From Candidatus Villigracilis propinquus (lineage in GTDB: Bacteria; Chloroflexota; Anaerolineae; Anaerolineales; Villigracilaceae): a DNA stretch of 64,000 nt. The notes under the pieces were generated by a model. The model was given only the letters and a program-made list of their open reading frames with translations, had not been told where the DNA came from and did not search any database. The stretch lies in assembly GCA_016714565.1 (NCBI GenBank), contig JADKDM010000023.1:1-64000 (forward strand), in the 5' to 3' direction. The translations under genes and the position numbers were made by a program. This document shows, piece after piece, positions 27,553-36,703 of the stretch; within the stretch, counting starts at the first letter, position 1; every line of letters starts with the position of its first letter.

Positions 27553-28005
27553 TTACTGCTTATAATTTCGGCCCTTCAAATTCCGTCCACCCACCCACGC
27601 ACCGACGATGGTCCCGAGGATGGCGACAAGGAAGCTGAGCAGAACAGCGGTTTCAAACCAACCCTGCGTCAACACCTTGAGGATGAGAATATCAAGCGCC
27701 GCCACATTTGCTCGAAACGAAGCAGGGATGAATATCCCCAGCACGCCGCCGAAAAACGCGCCGAACAACATGCCCGTGTAGGCCCCAATACTCACCCCGC
27801 CTGTATGACCCGCCGTCCGAACCACGAGCGAACCCGTAAACGCGCCTGTGAACACACCAAGGAGTCCGCCCGCCGCGGCGCAGAATAAAACGCCATTCCA
27901 GCTCACACTTAATGCGCCCGTGATCGCCCCGATCAACGCGCCAAATACAATCCCAATCCCTGATCCAAAGACGCTGCTTTTCAAATACAGTTTGTTTTCG
28001 ATCAT
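27553..28005 (-). CDS. Glycine-rich multi-pass membrane protein
   Basis: The 150-residue protein has four hydrophobic, glycine-rich helices (GSGIGIVFGALIGAITGAL; FCAAAGGLLGVFTGAFTG; IGAYTGMLFGAFFGGVLG; VLLSFLVAILGTIVGAWVGG), with GxxxG-type packing motifs in each. The pattern looks like a duplicated two-helix hairpin. No family is recognised. A helix-packing channel or small-solute carrier is imaginable, but nothing supports a substrate. No ribosome site is clear. Confidence 0.6.
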   Translation of the reverse strand: MIENKLYLKSSVFGSGIGIVFGALIGAITGALSVSWNGVLFCAAAGGLLGVFTGAFTGSLVVRTAGHTGGVSIGAYTGMLFGAFFGGVLGIFIPASFRANVAALDILILKVLTQGWFETAVLLSFLVAILGTIVGAWVGGRNLKGRNYKQ

Positions 28006-28195
28006 TATTCTTGTTTCCTTCGTATAAAATTTTTCGTAGTGGCGACTTCAGCCGCTGCTTATTTGAGAATAATTGATTTTACTTGTTTACACTCGCAAAA
28101 ACTCCGCGATCTCCCCAGCCGCATCTTTTGGCAAGCCCACTTTCCCCAAATCAGCTAAAATCAAATACCTTACCAAGTCAGGCATTGGAGAAAAA

Positions 28196-28831
28196 ATGAC
28201 AAATCCCGAATTTAGCGATGATATCGATGGGGAGCAATATCCCACAGGCGACCTGGACACCGATGCGATAGAAGCCTCGGTTCGTTCCATGCTGAGCGCA
28301 TTTGGCGAAGACCCGAACCGTGAAGGCCTGCAAAACACGCCCAAGCGAGTGGCCCGCATGTACCCCGAATTATTAAGCGGCTATCGCACAGATGTGGAGA
28401 AACTGGTCAATGGCGCGATCTTCAACGTGACCTACGACGACATGGTCATCGTGCGTGATATCGAGTATTTTAGCCTGTGCGAGCATCACATGCTGCCCTT
28501 CATGGGCCGCGCCCACGTCGCCTACATTCCCAACAAGCAGGTCATCGGCCTTTCAAAAATTCCCCGCATCGTGGATATGTACTCCCGCCGCCTGCAAGTG
28601 CAGGAACGCATGACCCGCCAGATCGCGGACTTTCTTCACGACCTGCTCAAGCCGCAAGGCGTGGCCGTGGTCGTGGAAGGCTTGCATCTTTGCGCCATGA
28701 TGCGCGGCGTGAAAAAGCACGATGCCCGCATGACCACCTCTTCCATGCTTGGCAGCTTCCGCAAAAGCATCAACACCCGTCAGGAATTTTTGGATCATCT
28801 CAACCGCGGCGCCGAACCACTGAGGATTTAA
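28196..28831 (+). CDS. folE: GTP cyclohydrolase I
   Basis: Converts GTP to dihydroneopterin triphosphate, the first step of folate synthesis. The 211-residue product carries the type I signature: EYFSLCEHHMLPF (Zn Cys and His), GLSKIPRIVDMYSRRLQVQE and GLHLCAMMRGV (second Zn Cys). TTGGAGAAAAA precedes the ATG at 28196; the longer upstream frame is not supported. It is convergent with folB, which is unusual for two folate genes. A small hairpin (GCAAAGTC/GACTTTGC at 28845-28863) lies between them. The 190-bp gap before it (28006-28195) contains a GTAGTGGCGACTTCAGCCGC word-repeat fragment and nothing else I recognise. Confidence 0.95.
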   Translation: MTNPEFSDDIDGEQYPTGDLDTDAIEASVRSMLSAFGEDPNREGLQNTPKRVARMYPELLSGYRTDVEKLVNGAIFNVTYDDMVIVRDIEYFSLCEHHMLPFMGRAHVAYIPNKQVIGLSKIPRIVDMYSRRLQVQERMTRQIADFLHDLLKPQGVAVVVEGLHLCAMMRGVKKHDARMTTSSMLGSFRKSINTRQEFLDHLNRGAEPLRI

Positions 28832-28928
28832 TATTTTTTGGGATTGCAAAGTCTCCGACTTTGCCCGCCTCCGACTCAAACTGACGCCTGCTCGGCAAAA
28901 CGAACCGCATCTCCCCCGCTGACAGTTT

Positions 28929-29285
28929 TCATTCGCCGCGTTTGCGCTCGATCTCCACGCCCACAGACTTCGCAAACCGCACCGCGCTTGGCTTTTCCAC
29001 ACGCACAATGGCTTTCTGCACCAGCGGAATATCAAGGCATATCTTTGCAAGATCATTCGCCAGAGCTTCCACAGTCAACCGCGCGGCAGTCTCCGCATGA
29101 GACTGGATCTTTTTTGCCAGCGCACTGTAATCCACGCAGTCGTTGATATCGTCCGTTTCACCTGCGCGGGACGTATCCGAATACACAGTCACATTGATCA
29201 GCATATCCTGCGGCGTTTCCCGCTCCCAATCCCGAATCCCAATAATGCCGCGCACATGCAGATCTTTGATAAAAGTTTTATCCAT
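28929..29285 (-). CDS. folB: Dihydroneopterin aldolase
   Basis: Cleaves dihydroneopterin in folate synthesis, in the cytoplasm as an oligomer. The 118-residue product begins MDKTFIKDLHVRGIIGIRDWE, with the family's conserved RGIIG.RDWER segment, then DCVDYSALAKKI and a C-terminal VRVEKPSAVRFA strand. The start at 29285 has AGGAGA upstream. It is the only gene on its strand here, between convergent folE and a divergent unknown gene. The next steps (folK, folP) are not in the window. Confidence 0.93.
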   Translation of the reverse strand: MDKTFIKDLHVRGIIGIRDWERETPQDMLINVTVYSDTSRAGETDDINDCVDYSALAKKIQSHAETAARLTVEALANDLAKICLDIPLVQKAIVRVEKPSAVRFAKSVGVEIERKRGE

Positions 29286-29418
29286 AAATTCTCCTGAATT
29301 GATTTTATCATTTCGAGTACTTTGTCTTTTCACACTTTTCCAATGTTCACACCGAAAATCCCAAAGAATCGAATAAAATTGAGAGAACAATCCACTTTAT
29401 TGGAACAAGGAGTAAGTC

Positions 29419-31497
29419 ATGGCAGGTGCGCTGAATTTTCAATGGCAGAATGAATATTTATTGAAGACCATTTACCCCATGCGGTTGAACAAGCTGCGAG
29501 ACTTCCTCATCTATTACAAGGAAGTTGACCTGTGGGCAGACTACAAGAATAAGGATATTTCCACCCTCAAAGCGGATGTGGACGAATATGAACAGGGTAT
29601 GGAAAATGCCCGCATCGCGGACTTCAAACTGTATTCCAGCTTGCGCGATTATTTTATGCTGCCCGATGTGAAGGGTTATTTCATCAAGTACAAGCCCATC
29701 GAAGAAGAAGCGATGGCGCTCATCCAGAAGAATCACGCGCTCTTTGTCTCTTCTTGGCCCAAGGATATTCGCGGTGAACGCGCCTTCATCCTGAGCCGCA
29801 TCGAGTCGTTCAAGACCCAGCTCGGTTTTCTGCGTGATCGCATTCGTTACCTGCAGCGCCAGCTCGATGGGATGCTGGCGGAGCATCCTAACCGCACCAA
29901 AGTGGAGACCGAGTTCAAGCTCAAGAACGAATCCGCGCTGCCGATGGTGCTGGAAGAGATGGAAAAATTGCGCCAGTTCGAAGGGACGTACAACAAGCTC
30001 GAAGGCCCCAAACTGGAGTGGTACAAACTCGCCAAAGCTGACCCGAACTACACGACCACTGAAAGTGAATACCTTGTCAACTACGACCCGAAAATCCCCG
30101 TCACGATCAAGGATATTGTCCGCTTGAAGGTGGAACAGTACACCAAGACTCTCGAAAGCAAGGATCAATATCAACTGCTGGCGGACATCCGTGCGCGATT
30201 TGAGAAGGAACCAAAACGCTTCCCGCTCTGGCTGCAATATATGGTCGTCCATTTTTCAGGGATGCGCTACAAGTCTGCACATGGTTCGTGGGCAGACCCG
30301 AAAGACTTACTCGTCCGCTTGCGTTTGGAAGAAGTAAAGAAGGCGCAAGCCGCACTCAGTGATGCGGACGTAGCCGCCAAATGCGCGGAGAAGATCGCCC
30401 AATACGAAGGGACGGGTTCGAACAAACCCGCGCTCGCCACCGCCGCAGATAAGGCATGGAAAGATAAAGTCACCATGCACATGAAGGGAGTCAAAGCCAA
30501 TGGACCCAAGACCAAGCGTGCGGGTCTGGCTTCGTTGGTGGAGGAAGAGGCTCGGTACGAGTTCATGTCCATGACGACCGACCAGGCCCTCGCGAAGTTG
30601 GAGGCGATGCAAAGTCAACTGCCGCCCTGGGCATGGAAGATGATCGTCATGCTGACATCGCTGCGAGTCAATCACGTCACCGATGCGAATTGGGAAACTT
30701 TCACCCCTGAAGAGGATAAGATCCGCTTTGCAGACATGACCTACTACCCGATCTTTAGCAAGTGGGCCTCGGATAATACGGGCATGTGGCGCCCCGAGCA
30801 TGGACGCACGCATGAAGTGATTGTGACGCGTGCGGTTTGCAACGAAACCGCAGAACACGCCCAGCACATCCGCGGGCATCTCCCGCCCGGTGGGTTGACC
30901 GATAATGCGGCGCGTTACGTCAAACTCGCTGCGGAGAAAGCGCCGGGCGCGTATTTCATCCACGCCACGGGTGCGGAACATTACACCCAGGGCGCCAGCA
31001 TCTTTTGGCTGCGCTATGTCAACACTGAGCCGAGCGTTTGGCAGATCCCCAAGCCGACTCAGGATTCAAACGGCGTGGGGTTGGTTTCTGCCGAATTCAT
31101 GGGCAAACGCCCAAAACCCAAAGGTGACAAGAATGCGCCGCCTGCTGTGCCGTGGGAATACAAAGGCGGCGGCATGACCCGCACGCGCACCACCATTGAC
31201 GCTGATAAAAAGAAGGTGACCCAAAATCAGTGGCTGCGCTGGATACATGAAGCGACGGCCATCGAAGTGACGGACACCGCCGACGGAACTTACGTCTACA
31301 CGTTTGAAACATCATTGCCCGATGACTTCCGCGGCACCTCCTGCCTCGGCATCTTCCGCAACAGCTTGCGCTGGAACCTTTCAGATGGAGACGAGGATAA
31401 TTACAACCGCTCCTTTGTGGGTTACGCTCCCGAAGGGCAGGTTCCGCTGGAACACATGAAAGTGATGATGGATTGGAATAAGATCATTTTGAAGTAA
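29419..31497 (+). CDS. Unknown 692-residue soluble protein with internal repeat
   Basis: No family is recognised. The start at 29419 follows AAGGAG. Helical and coiled-coil-like segments occupy roughly residues 1-240, followed by a Lys-rich middle. A segment near residue 264 (PLWLQYMVVHFSGMR) is echoed near 410 (PPWAWKMIVMLTSLRVNH), each followed at similar distance by a Trp and an acidic/Arg patch, so the centre seems duplicated. The C-terminal third carries conserved-looking HGRTHEV, HIRGHLPPGG, YFIHATGAEHY and a final beta-rich part. No signal peptide or membrane helix. TAAAAT at 29374-29379 may be its -10. It is monocistronic, with a strong terminator. Confidence 0.6.
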   Translation: MAGALNFQWQNEYLLKTIYPMRLNKLRDFLIYYKEVDLWADYKNKDISTLKADVDEYEQGMENARIADFKLYSSLRDYFMLPDVKGYFIKYKPIEEEAMALIQKNHALFVSSWPKDIRGERAFILSRIESFKTQLGFLRDRIRYLQRQLDGMLAEHPNRTKVETEFKLKNESALPMVLEEMEKLRQFEGTYNKLEGPKLEWYKLAKADPNYTTTESEYLVNYDPKIPVTIKDIVRLKVEQYTKTLESKDQYQLLADIRARFEKEPKRFPLWLQYMVVHFSGMRYKSAHGSWADPKDLLVRLRLEEVKKAQAALSDADVAAKCAEKIAQYEGTGSNKPALATAADKAWKDKVTMHMKGVKANGPKTKRAGLASLVEEEARYEFMSMTTDQALAKLEAMQSQLPPWAWKMIVMLTSLRVNHVTDANWETFTPEEDKIRFADMTYYPIFSKWASDNTGMWRPEHGRTHEVIVTRAVCNETAEHAQHIRGHLPPGGLTDNAARYVKLAAEKAPGAYFIHATGAEHYTQGASIFWLRYVNTEPSVWQIPKPTQDSNGVGLVSAEFMGKRPKPKGDKNAPPAVPWEYKGGGMTRTRTTIDADKKKVTQNQWLRWIHEATAIEVTDTADGTYVYTFETSLPDDFRGTSCLGIFRNSLRWNLSDGDEDNYNRSFVGYAPEGQVPLEHMKVMMDWNKIILK

Positions 31498-31522
31498 GTT
31501 TGAAACGTGGTCTTCCTGGCAT

Positions 31523-31559
31523 AAAAAACAGCCCTGCATCAAATGCAGGGCTGTTTTTT
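31523..31559. terminator. Terminator after the 692-residue gene
   Basis: Stem AACAGCCCTGCAT / ATGCAGGGCTGTT with a 3-nt loop, flanked by A6 and T6, so active on both strands between convergent genes. Confidence 0.88.
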
Positions 31560-31594
31560 ACACAGAGAAATAAACGCGGTAATGGCCGCTTCTA

Positions 31595-32167
31595 TTAAGT
31601 TGCGGTAAGATAATAATATCCCTCACCCGGGTTTGTCCAAGGTGTAGGACCACTATCAATATAACCATCTGGGAGGAAATAGTAGTTGTAGTAAGAATTC
31701 CAGTACGGGCTAAAAAATCTTATACCATCGCCTTCCTTAGGGGCATTATCCTGGCAATATTCACCCTGTGACTGCCAAGATGTCGAGGGAGCAGGAAAAC
31801 TATCATCATAAACTGTGTAGCAATACTGAACGGGACCTTGTGCTTCAGGCACATCCGTCCAGAACCTTGCGCCGCCAAAGCCAACGACAACACTGTGTGC
31901 CCCAGCCTTTTGGGAGGTGCGGCAGACAACCGTGGTCGCATCCTTCTGGGCGCAGTAGAGCGGGAAATCATTTCCGCCTTCCACTTGCACAAAGCCGCTG
32001 TTGAGTTCATCCTGCGAGAACTCGCCCGTTACACGGAAGATGAATCTTACCCCGCCTTCGTCGTTTCGCACTTGAACAAGCTCCAAGGCGGATCCGGCGA
32101 ACGCGGTCCCGGTGGTCACTGCCAGCAGGGCAACCAAAATAAGTGCAGATACAAAAATTCGTTTCAT
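31595..32167 (-). CDS. Secreted beta-rich protein of unknown family
   Basis: The 190-residue protein has a signal peptide (MKRIFVSALILVALLAVTTG, cleavage likely after AFA) and a mature part with four cysteines that could pair (YCAQ, VVCRT, QYCYTVY, EYCQDN). The C-terminus is Tyr/Pro-rich (SPYWNSYYNYYFLPDGYI). Strand-like segments (VRFIFRVTGEF; VVVGFGGARFWTDV) suggest an extracellular beta fold. AAAAAGGAGC precedes the ATG. No family recognised; it is monocistronic. Confidence 0.65.
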   Translation of the reverse strand: MKRIFVSALILVALLAVTTGTAFAGSALELVQVRNDEGGVRFIFRVTGEFSQDELNSGFVQVEGGNDFPLYCAQKDATTVVCRTSQKAGAHSVVVGFGGARFWTDVPEAQGPVQYCYTVYDDSFPAPSTSWQSQGEYCQDNAPKEGDGIRFFSPYWNSYYNYYFLPDGYIDSGPTPWTNPGEGYYYLTAT

Positions 32168-32412
32168 CTGAGTGCTCCTTTTTGTCCGAATTAGTTTGTG
32201 TATAACTACAACAAACTCATTCTACTTTAATCAAAATTGGAAGGCAATACCCCAGTTGGTTTTGTAAGTCTGTTGCAGAGTGTGAAAAAAAGCACATTTC
32301 TGGTATCTTCGGCAAAGTGGGTTTAAGCAGATCAATATTCTTCGTAATGCAATTTGTTGATATGCCCCATAGTATAATTTAATCATCCTTTGACGCATGG
32401 AAGAATGTGATC

Positions 32413-34224
32413 ATGACAACCAAGAAAATCTTCTTTTTCATTCTGATCAGTTTCAATGTAGTTCTTGCTGCGTGTGCCTCTCCCCAGTCAACTGGCACTA
32501 TCGAACCAAGCCCATCTTCGCCAATTGAAACTCTATCCCCGGTTCCAACAACGTACACTCCCACTGACCCGCCTACGCTTCAACCCACGATCGTTGCAAG
32601 CGCAGGCGGGTCAGTGGTTTACGATGATAATAAAAACATCATAAGTATAAATTTGGTAACCGGCGAAACCAAGACCCTGATCTCCAGGGAGGAATTGAAG
32701 TTGATCTTGGGTGAGGATAAATCTGCTGATTCGTACACATACGGGCGTGATAAGCCAATTGAGATCGAGCTTGCATCTGATCTCAAAAAGGCGCGTGTAT
32801 CCATCTGTGCCGCTTTGGATAGCCGTTTCCGCTGCGTTTTTGAAGATTATGTCTATTCCCTTGAGGATAAAAGTGCGGTCAAATTAAAACTGCCGTCGGA
32901 TACCTATGGCGTTTATTGGAAGTGGTCCCCTGACAGTACAAAACTTGCCGGTGCCGCATGGACGTACATTGGGGCAGCCTATCAATTCACACGGTTTTAT
33001 TCAATCAATAGTGACGGTACCAACCTGACTGCCCTGCCCGCCATAACCAATGACAACTGGCAAATTGTCTGGCATCCAGGAAATAATGTGGTACTGCCCC
33101 TGACTTTTATAACAAACTTCAGGTCAATATTTGTGGATGGTTCCGCAGAGATGGATATTGCCATTGATGGGCTGCAATGGAACGACAAGATGGAGTGCCT
33201 CACTTTTTCACCGGATGCCAGCAAGGCCGCCTTTATTATCAGGCGGGATATCCCCAAAAACCACGACTGGCTCTACATTGTCCGTTCCGATTTTGCAGAA
33301 CTTTCCCAGGCGGCAGAATATGATATCGACTCGCGCTATGGCTGCAAGATTAATTGGTCGCCGGATGGCAGCTACATTCATGTGGGGTATGAATACGTTC
33401 TAAGGGAGGAAACTGGGCTGGCCACTCAAACTGATAAGGATTTGCTCCCCTTAGACAAGGTACTCAACCTAAAAACTGGCGAATTTTTGACAGCACCGGC
33501 TAATTCCCGTGCCTGCACCTGGACGCCAAAGGGTGCTTTGGTATACGAAAAGAAAGATATTACTGGCGAAGGTGTCGGAATCGAAGTAGCCAGCCTGGCG
33601 GGTAACGAGTCTGTTCAACCTCCGGAAAATATTCTGGCCATCATCCGCCATTGTCCGGTCCAATGGCTGGAGGGGGAACTTAACCTGAATATTCCCGAGG
33701 GAATTTCTGTCCCCAATGCCTGTCACCCCGGAGTTGTCAATCCGGATGAAATGGAAGTGCAGCCAATAAACTCATTGTTCGATATTCTCGAAGCCTCCTC
33801 CCAACTGGATGGCGAGACCTTGAGCGTGGTCATGACCTTTGATTCGGCAAGCGCTAACCTTGCTTCCTACCTGACCCCTGATGTTACAGATTTCCCGAAC
33901 GGATGGGATGTCCTTGTGGATGTTGATAACAATGTATTAACAGGCGATCAGCTTGGGATCGACTATCGTTTTTCTGCTGCTGTACTGCCGGAAAATAATG
34001 GCACTCCTCCAAGCCTCCGAAGCGCCATACTCAAATACGATGCCGCAAGAAAGACGTTTGTTCAAGTGGACGAGCTGAAAACATCATTTAACTTCTCGAA
34101 AAAAACTCTCACTTTTAAAGGGAAAATTCCCGAGATTTCCCAAAACACCCGTCTGGTGTTTTTATCCCGATTAGTAGATAGCGCTGCTGCCAGGTCTGTG
34201 GTCGGTGATCGCATCTGTGAATAA
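32413..34224 (+). CDS. Lipoprotein with PD40-like propeller and C-terminal beta domain
   Basis: A 603-residue lipoprotein: a signal peptide ending in VVLAAC (lipid-modified Cys near residue 20), a Ser/Pro/Thr linker, then a propeller with WKWSPDSTKLAG, LTFSPDASKAAFI and NWSPDGSYIHVGYE blades, and a C-terminal strand-rich domain after residue 440 (DVLVDVDNNVLTGDQLGIDY). The start could also be the GTG at 32407. A TATAAT at 32373-32378 is the likely -10. It resembles the propeller protein at 25760 in design but is longer and lipid-anchored. Its ligand is unknown. Confidence 0.75.
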   Translation: MTTKKIFFFILISFNVVLAACASPQSTGTIEPSPSSPIETLSPVPTTYTPTDPPTLQPTIVASAGGSVVYDDNKNIISINLVTGETKTLISREELKLILGEDKSADSYTYGRDKPIEIELASDLKKARVSICAALDSRFRCVFEDYVYSLEDKSAVKLKLPSDTYGVYWKWSPDSTKLAGAAWTYIGAAYQFTRFYSINSDGTNLTALPAITNDNWQIVWHPGNNVVLPLTFITNFRSIFVDGSAEMDIAIDGLQWNDKMECLTFSPDASKAAFIIRRDIPKNHDWLYIVRSDFAELSQAAEYDIDSRYGCKINWSPDGSYIHVGYEYVLREETGLATQTDKDLLPLDKVLNLKTGEFLTAPANSRACTWTPKGALVYEKKDITGEGVGIEVASLAGNESVQPPENILAIIRHCPVQWLEGELNLNIPEGISVPNACHPGVVNPDEMEVQPINSLFDILEASSQLDGETLSVVMTFDSASANLASYLTPDVTDFPNGWDVLVDVDNNVLTGDQLGIDYRFSAAVLPENNGTPPSLRSAILKYDAARKTFVQVDELKTSFNFSKKTLTFKGKIPEISQNTRLVFLSRLVDSAAARSVVGDRICE

Positions 34225-34267
34225 TAAAAACGCTTTTCCGATTGAACAGAACTAATCTGGCAATATG

Positions 34268-34299
34268 GCAGGTCACGCGAATGCGTGGCCTGCTTTTTT
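34268..34299 (+). terminator. Terminator after the lipoprotein gene
   Basis: Stem GCAGGTCACGC / GCGTGGCCTGC (34268-34278, 34283-34293) followed by T6. Confidence 0.82.
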
Positions 34300-34341
34300 A
34301 CTGCAACTTTTTCGCCCCCACTCCTGTATTACACTTTAGCT

Positions 34342-34887
34342 ATGACTACGCCCACTGACCGCGACTTGATCCTGTGCGCCCGTCGCGGCGACGCCGAAGG
34401 GCGTGAAGCGTTTGGCGAACTTGTCACGCGCTACCAGACGAGCGTCTTCAACGTCTGCTACCGCGTTTTGCACGAGCGCGGCGAGGCGGAGGATCTCGCG
34501 CAGGAAGTTTTTATCCGCGCCTACGACCGCATCCACACCTTTGACATCGAGCGCGAGTTCGGCCCGTGGATTCGGCGGGTGGCGGCCAACCTGTGTCTCA
34601 ACCACCTCGAAGGGCAAAAGGTCACGGCCGAGTTGGACGATGAACGGGACGCTGACCATGCTCCCAGCCCCGAGTCCGCCCAAGAGGTCCGCGAACGAAG
34701 CGAGCAAATTCGCGGCGCGCTCGCGTCCCTGCCCGCGCATTATCGCGTCGTCGTTGAACTGCGGCATTATCAGGAACTGTCCTACGAAGAGATCGCCGAA
34801 GAATTAAAAATCCCATTGAGCGACGTGAAGAGTCATCTCTTCCGCGCCCGCAAAATTTTGGCGGAGAAACTCCATGCATCTGACTGA
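34342..34887 (+). CDS. ECF-family RNA polymerase sigma factor
   Basis: A 181-residue extracytoplasmic-function sigma factor. Region 2 (FGELVTRYQTSVFNVCYRVL, EDLAQEVFIRAYDRI, FGPWIRRVAANLCLNHL) and region 4 (SLPAHYRVVVELRHYQELSYEEIAEELKIPLSDVKSHL) are both intact. TACACT 6 nt before the ATG and no ribosome site suggest a leaderless transcript. It overlaps the anti-sigma gene by 14 bp, so the pair is co-expressed, and two membrane proteins follow, possibly part of its regulon. The signal is unknown; a membrane stress sensed by the anti-sigma factor is expected from the family. Confidence 0.93.
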   Translation: MTTPTDRDLILCARRGDAEGREAFGELVTRYQTSVFNVCYRVLHERGEAEDLAQEVFIRAYDRIHTFDIEREFGPWIRRVAANLCLNHLEGQKVTAELDDERDADHAPSPESAQEVRERSEQIRGALASLPAHYRVVVELRHYQELSYEEIAEELKIPLSDVKSHLFRARKILAEKLHASD

Positions 34888-35389
34888 AGATCAACTCAAC
34901 GAATATTTAGACGAAGCCACGATCGAGCGTGTGCAGATCGAAGAGCATCTCTCTTCCTGCGATGAATGCGCGGCGCGCTTGTCCACTCTTCAAAATGTAT
35001 TCACCGAATTGGATTCCCTCCCCGAACTGGAGTTGACTCGTGACCTTGCCGCGCCGTTCACTCTCCGCCCGAGCCTGCCAGCCCAACTACCAAAATTCCT
35101 CACGCTGACAGTGACTCTGCAAGCCGCCGTCGCGCTGACCGCCATTGGAATTGCCATTCCGTTTATTGCCAACCTTATGCCTTCGATCAATCTGTCCGCG
35201 TTTGTAGGCGTGTCCATTCAATTGCAGACCCAATGGACATCATGGCTCGATACACTTTCCACATTCCAACTCCCGCCCATGCCCGAATTACCCATTGTTG
35301 AAATGTCCAGCCTGTTAATCACCCTTGCGGGTGTATCCGTCATTTGGATTCTGGGCAATGGCTTGTTGTTACGAAATCAATTGAAGTAA
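34874..35389 (+). CDS. Anti-sigma factor with ZAS-type zinc motif
   Basis: The 171-residue protein begins with MHLTEDQLNEYLDEAT and the zinc-binding anti-sigma motif H-x3-C-x2-C (HLSSCDEC, about residues 24-31), which clamps the sigma factor. A long hydrophobic helix follows at about 75-100 and a second at about 145-165. It overlaps the sigma gene by 14 bp. The extracellular loop between helices would be the sensor. Membrane location is inferred from the helices. Confidence 0.85.
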   Translation: MHLTEDQLNEYLDEATIERVQIEEHLSSCDECAARLSTLQNVFTELDSLPELELTRDLAAPFTLRPSLPAQLPKFLTLTVTLQAAVALTAIGIAIPFIANLMPSINLSAFVGVSIQLQTQWTSWLDTLSTFQLPPMPELPIVEMSSLLITLAGVSVIWILGNGLLLRNQLK

Positions 35390-35390
35390 C

Positions 35391-35438
35391 CGTAGGGGCG
35401 GGGTCTTCCCGCCCAGGGCAAGAGAATCTTGCCCCTAC
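35391..35438. repeat. GTAGGGGC-type palindromic intergenic repeat
   Basis: CGTAGGGGC (from 35391) and GCCCCTAC (to 35438) flank an inner palindrome (GGGCAAG / CTTGCCC). It occupies most of the gap before the first membrane paralogue and looks like a repeat rather than a promoter. Confidence 0.5.
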
Positions 35439-35456
35439 ATCAATTAGGAGAATTAC

Positions 35457-35945
35457 ATGACCGATATCCTTCGCATCTTCTTCATCGTCATCCTGCTGAC
35501 CATCACCCTGGCCGCATATTTCCTTGTTATCGGCGCATTATTCGCCAGCCGTGTGACAAAGACTCAAAGCATCATCAATCAGACTGCTGGCCGCGCTTTC
35601 GGTTTGGGATTGATCAATTTCCTTTTCTTCGGAGTGATCGCGCTGGTGTTGTTGTCTGTTGCAGAGAACGCAGGCGGATTTGTCAAAGGTATATTGACCA
35701 TCCCAGCCTTGCTCATCCTCGCATTTCTCTCCGTGCTCTTGAGCCTGGGTCTTACAGGCATGGTCAACGTCCTCGGCGAACGTCTCTTCTCAGACCTGCC
35801 CACATGGAAGCGAAATATTTGGAGCACAGTAATTTTATGTTTTGCTTGCGCATTGCCATTTGTAGGTTGGTTTCTGCTTTTACCTTATGTGGGATTCGTT
35901 GGCATCGGCGCATCCATTTTGGGATTCTTTCAGCGTAATTCATAA
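35457..35945 (+). CDS. Four-helix membrane protein, paralogue A
   Basis: The 162-residue protein has four hydrophobic helices (IFFIVILLTITLAAYFLVIG; LGLINFLFFGVIALVLL; LTIPALLILAFLSVLL; VILCFACALPFVGWFLLL). It shares helix order and spacing with the next gene, including a basic loop after helix 1 and a FVGWFLLLPYVG / VLGWFFIWPLML element near the end, so the two are paralogues. No family recognised. It follows the sigma/anti-sigma pair and may belong to that regulon. Confidence 0.65.
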   Translation: MTDILRIFFIVILLTITLAAYFLVIGALFASRVTKTQSIINQTAGRAFGLGLINFLFFGVIALVLLSVAENAGGFVKGILTIPALLILAFLSVLLSLGLTGMVNVLGERLFSDLPTWKRNIWSTVILCFACALPFVGWFLLLPYVGFVGIGASILGFFQRNS

Positions 35946-35981
35946 ACCACCGAATCACTCTTTCTTCTTTCCTCTTTCATC

Positions 35982-36010
35982 AAAAAGACGCGCCCACCCC
36001 GCGTCTTTTT
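35982..36010 (+). terminator. Terminator between membrane paralogues
   Basis: AAAAAGACGC / GCGTCTTTTT arms (35982-35991, 36001-36010) with a 9-nt loop and T run. Confidence 0.75.
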
Positions 36011-36112
36011 GATTTCCTAGTCCCTAGTCACTAATCCCTAATTCCTAACCTGCAACTTTCTCCCACCCATCCCTGTACAACCTATAACTCAATAAACGAA
36101 AGGAATTTCCCA

Positions 36113-36631
36113 ATGGCCGACATATCCGCCATCTTCTTCATCTTGTTAATCATAGGCATCGCCTTCCCAGCCATGCTCACCGCGTGGTGGCTGTTGTTCC
36201 CCGCAGTCATCTCCCGCGCCCAAACCCGCGTGGACAAGACTCCCATGCAAACCTTCTGGATGGGAGTAATGATCGTCATTGCAGTCACCATTCCCATTGT
36301 TATTCTGCTCGCCCTTCCGTTTGGACCTGCCAAATTTATCGGCTGGGTTTTGCTCGCGGCATCTCTCGCGCTTTCTTCCATCGGCTCCGCTGGCATCGCC
36401 GCTCACCTTGGAAAGAGACTCACAGATCAAAGCAGCCTCTCCCCATTGAACGGATTCATCCGCGGCTCGGTCATCCTCGAACTCGCCGCCTTCTTCCCCG
36501 TCCTCGGCTGGTTCTTCATCTGGCCGCTCATGCTCATCACAGCCTTCGGTGCGACTGGCTTTGCGTTGCTCAATTGGAAACCAAGAGAAAAAACACAACC
36601 AGCCGCAGCGCCCATCTCAACACAAGCTTAA
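36113..36631 (+). CDS. Four-helix membrane protein, paralogue B
   Basis: The 172-residue protein has helices at about 5-27, 45-70, 72-95 and 120-150, and a Pro/Ala-rich tail. It follows AAAGGAAT. The design matches paralogue A, including a charged loop after helix 1 (SRAQTRVDKTPMQTF versus SRVTKTQSIINQTAGRAF) and a similar last helix. No enzymatic motif is seen. The 170-bp gap between the two holds a terminator and CTAGTCCCTAGTCAC word repeats. Confidence 0.65.
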   Translation: MADISAIFFILLIIGIAFPAMLTAWWLLFPAVISRAQTRVDKTPMQTFWMGVMIVIAVTIPIVILLALPFGPAKFIGWVLLAASLALSSIGSAGIAAHLGKRLTDQSSLSPLNGFIRGSVILELAAFFPVLGWFFIWPLMLITAFGATGFALLNWKPREKTQPAAAPISTQA

Positions 36632-36703
36632 ACCGCAGAGACCGCAGAATTTCTTTCTTCTTTCCTTTTTCTTCATATCTACTCACCACTTTCCACTAAT
36701 CCC

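Noticed and set aside
29458..30252. Long minus-strand frame in the 692-residue gene
   Set aside because: No ribosome site and no motif; sense frame runs unbroken through 2 kb with an AAGGAG start.
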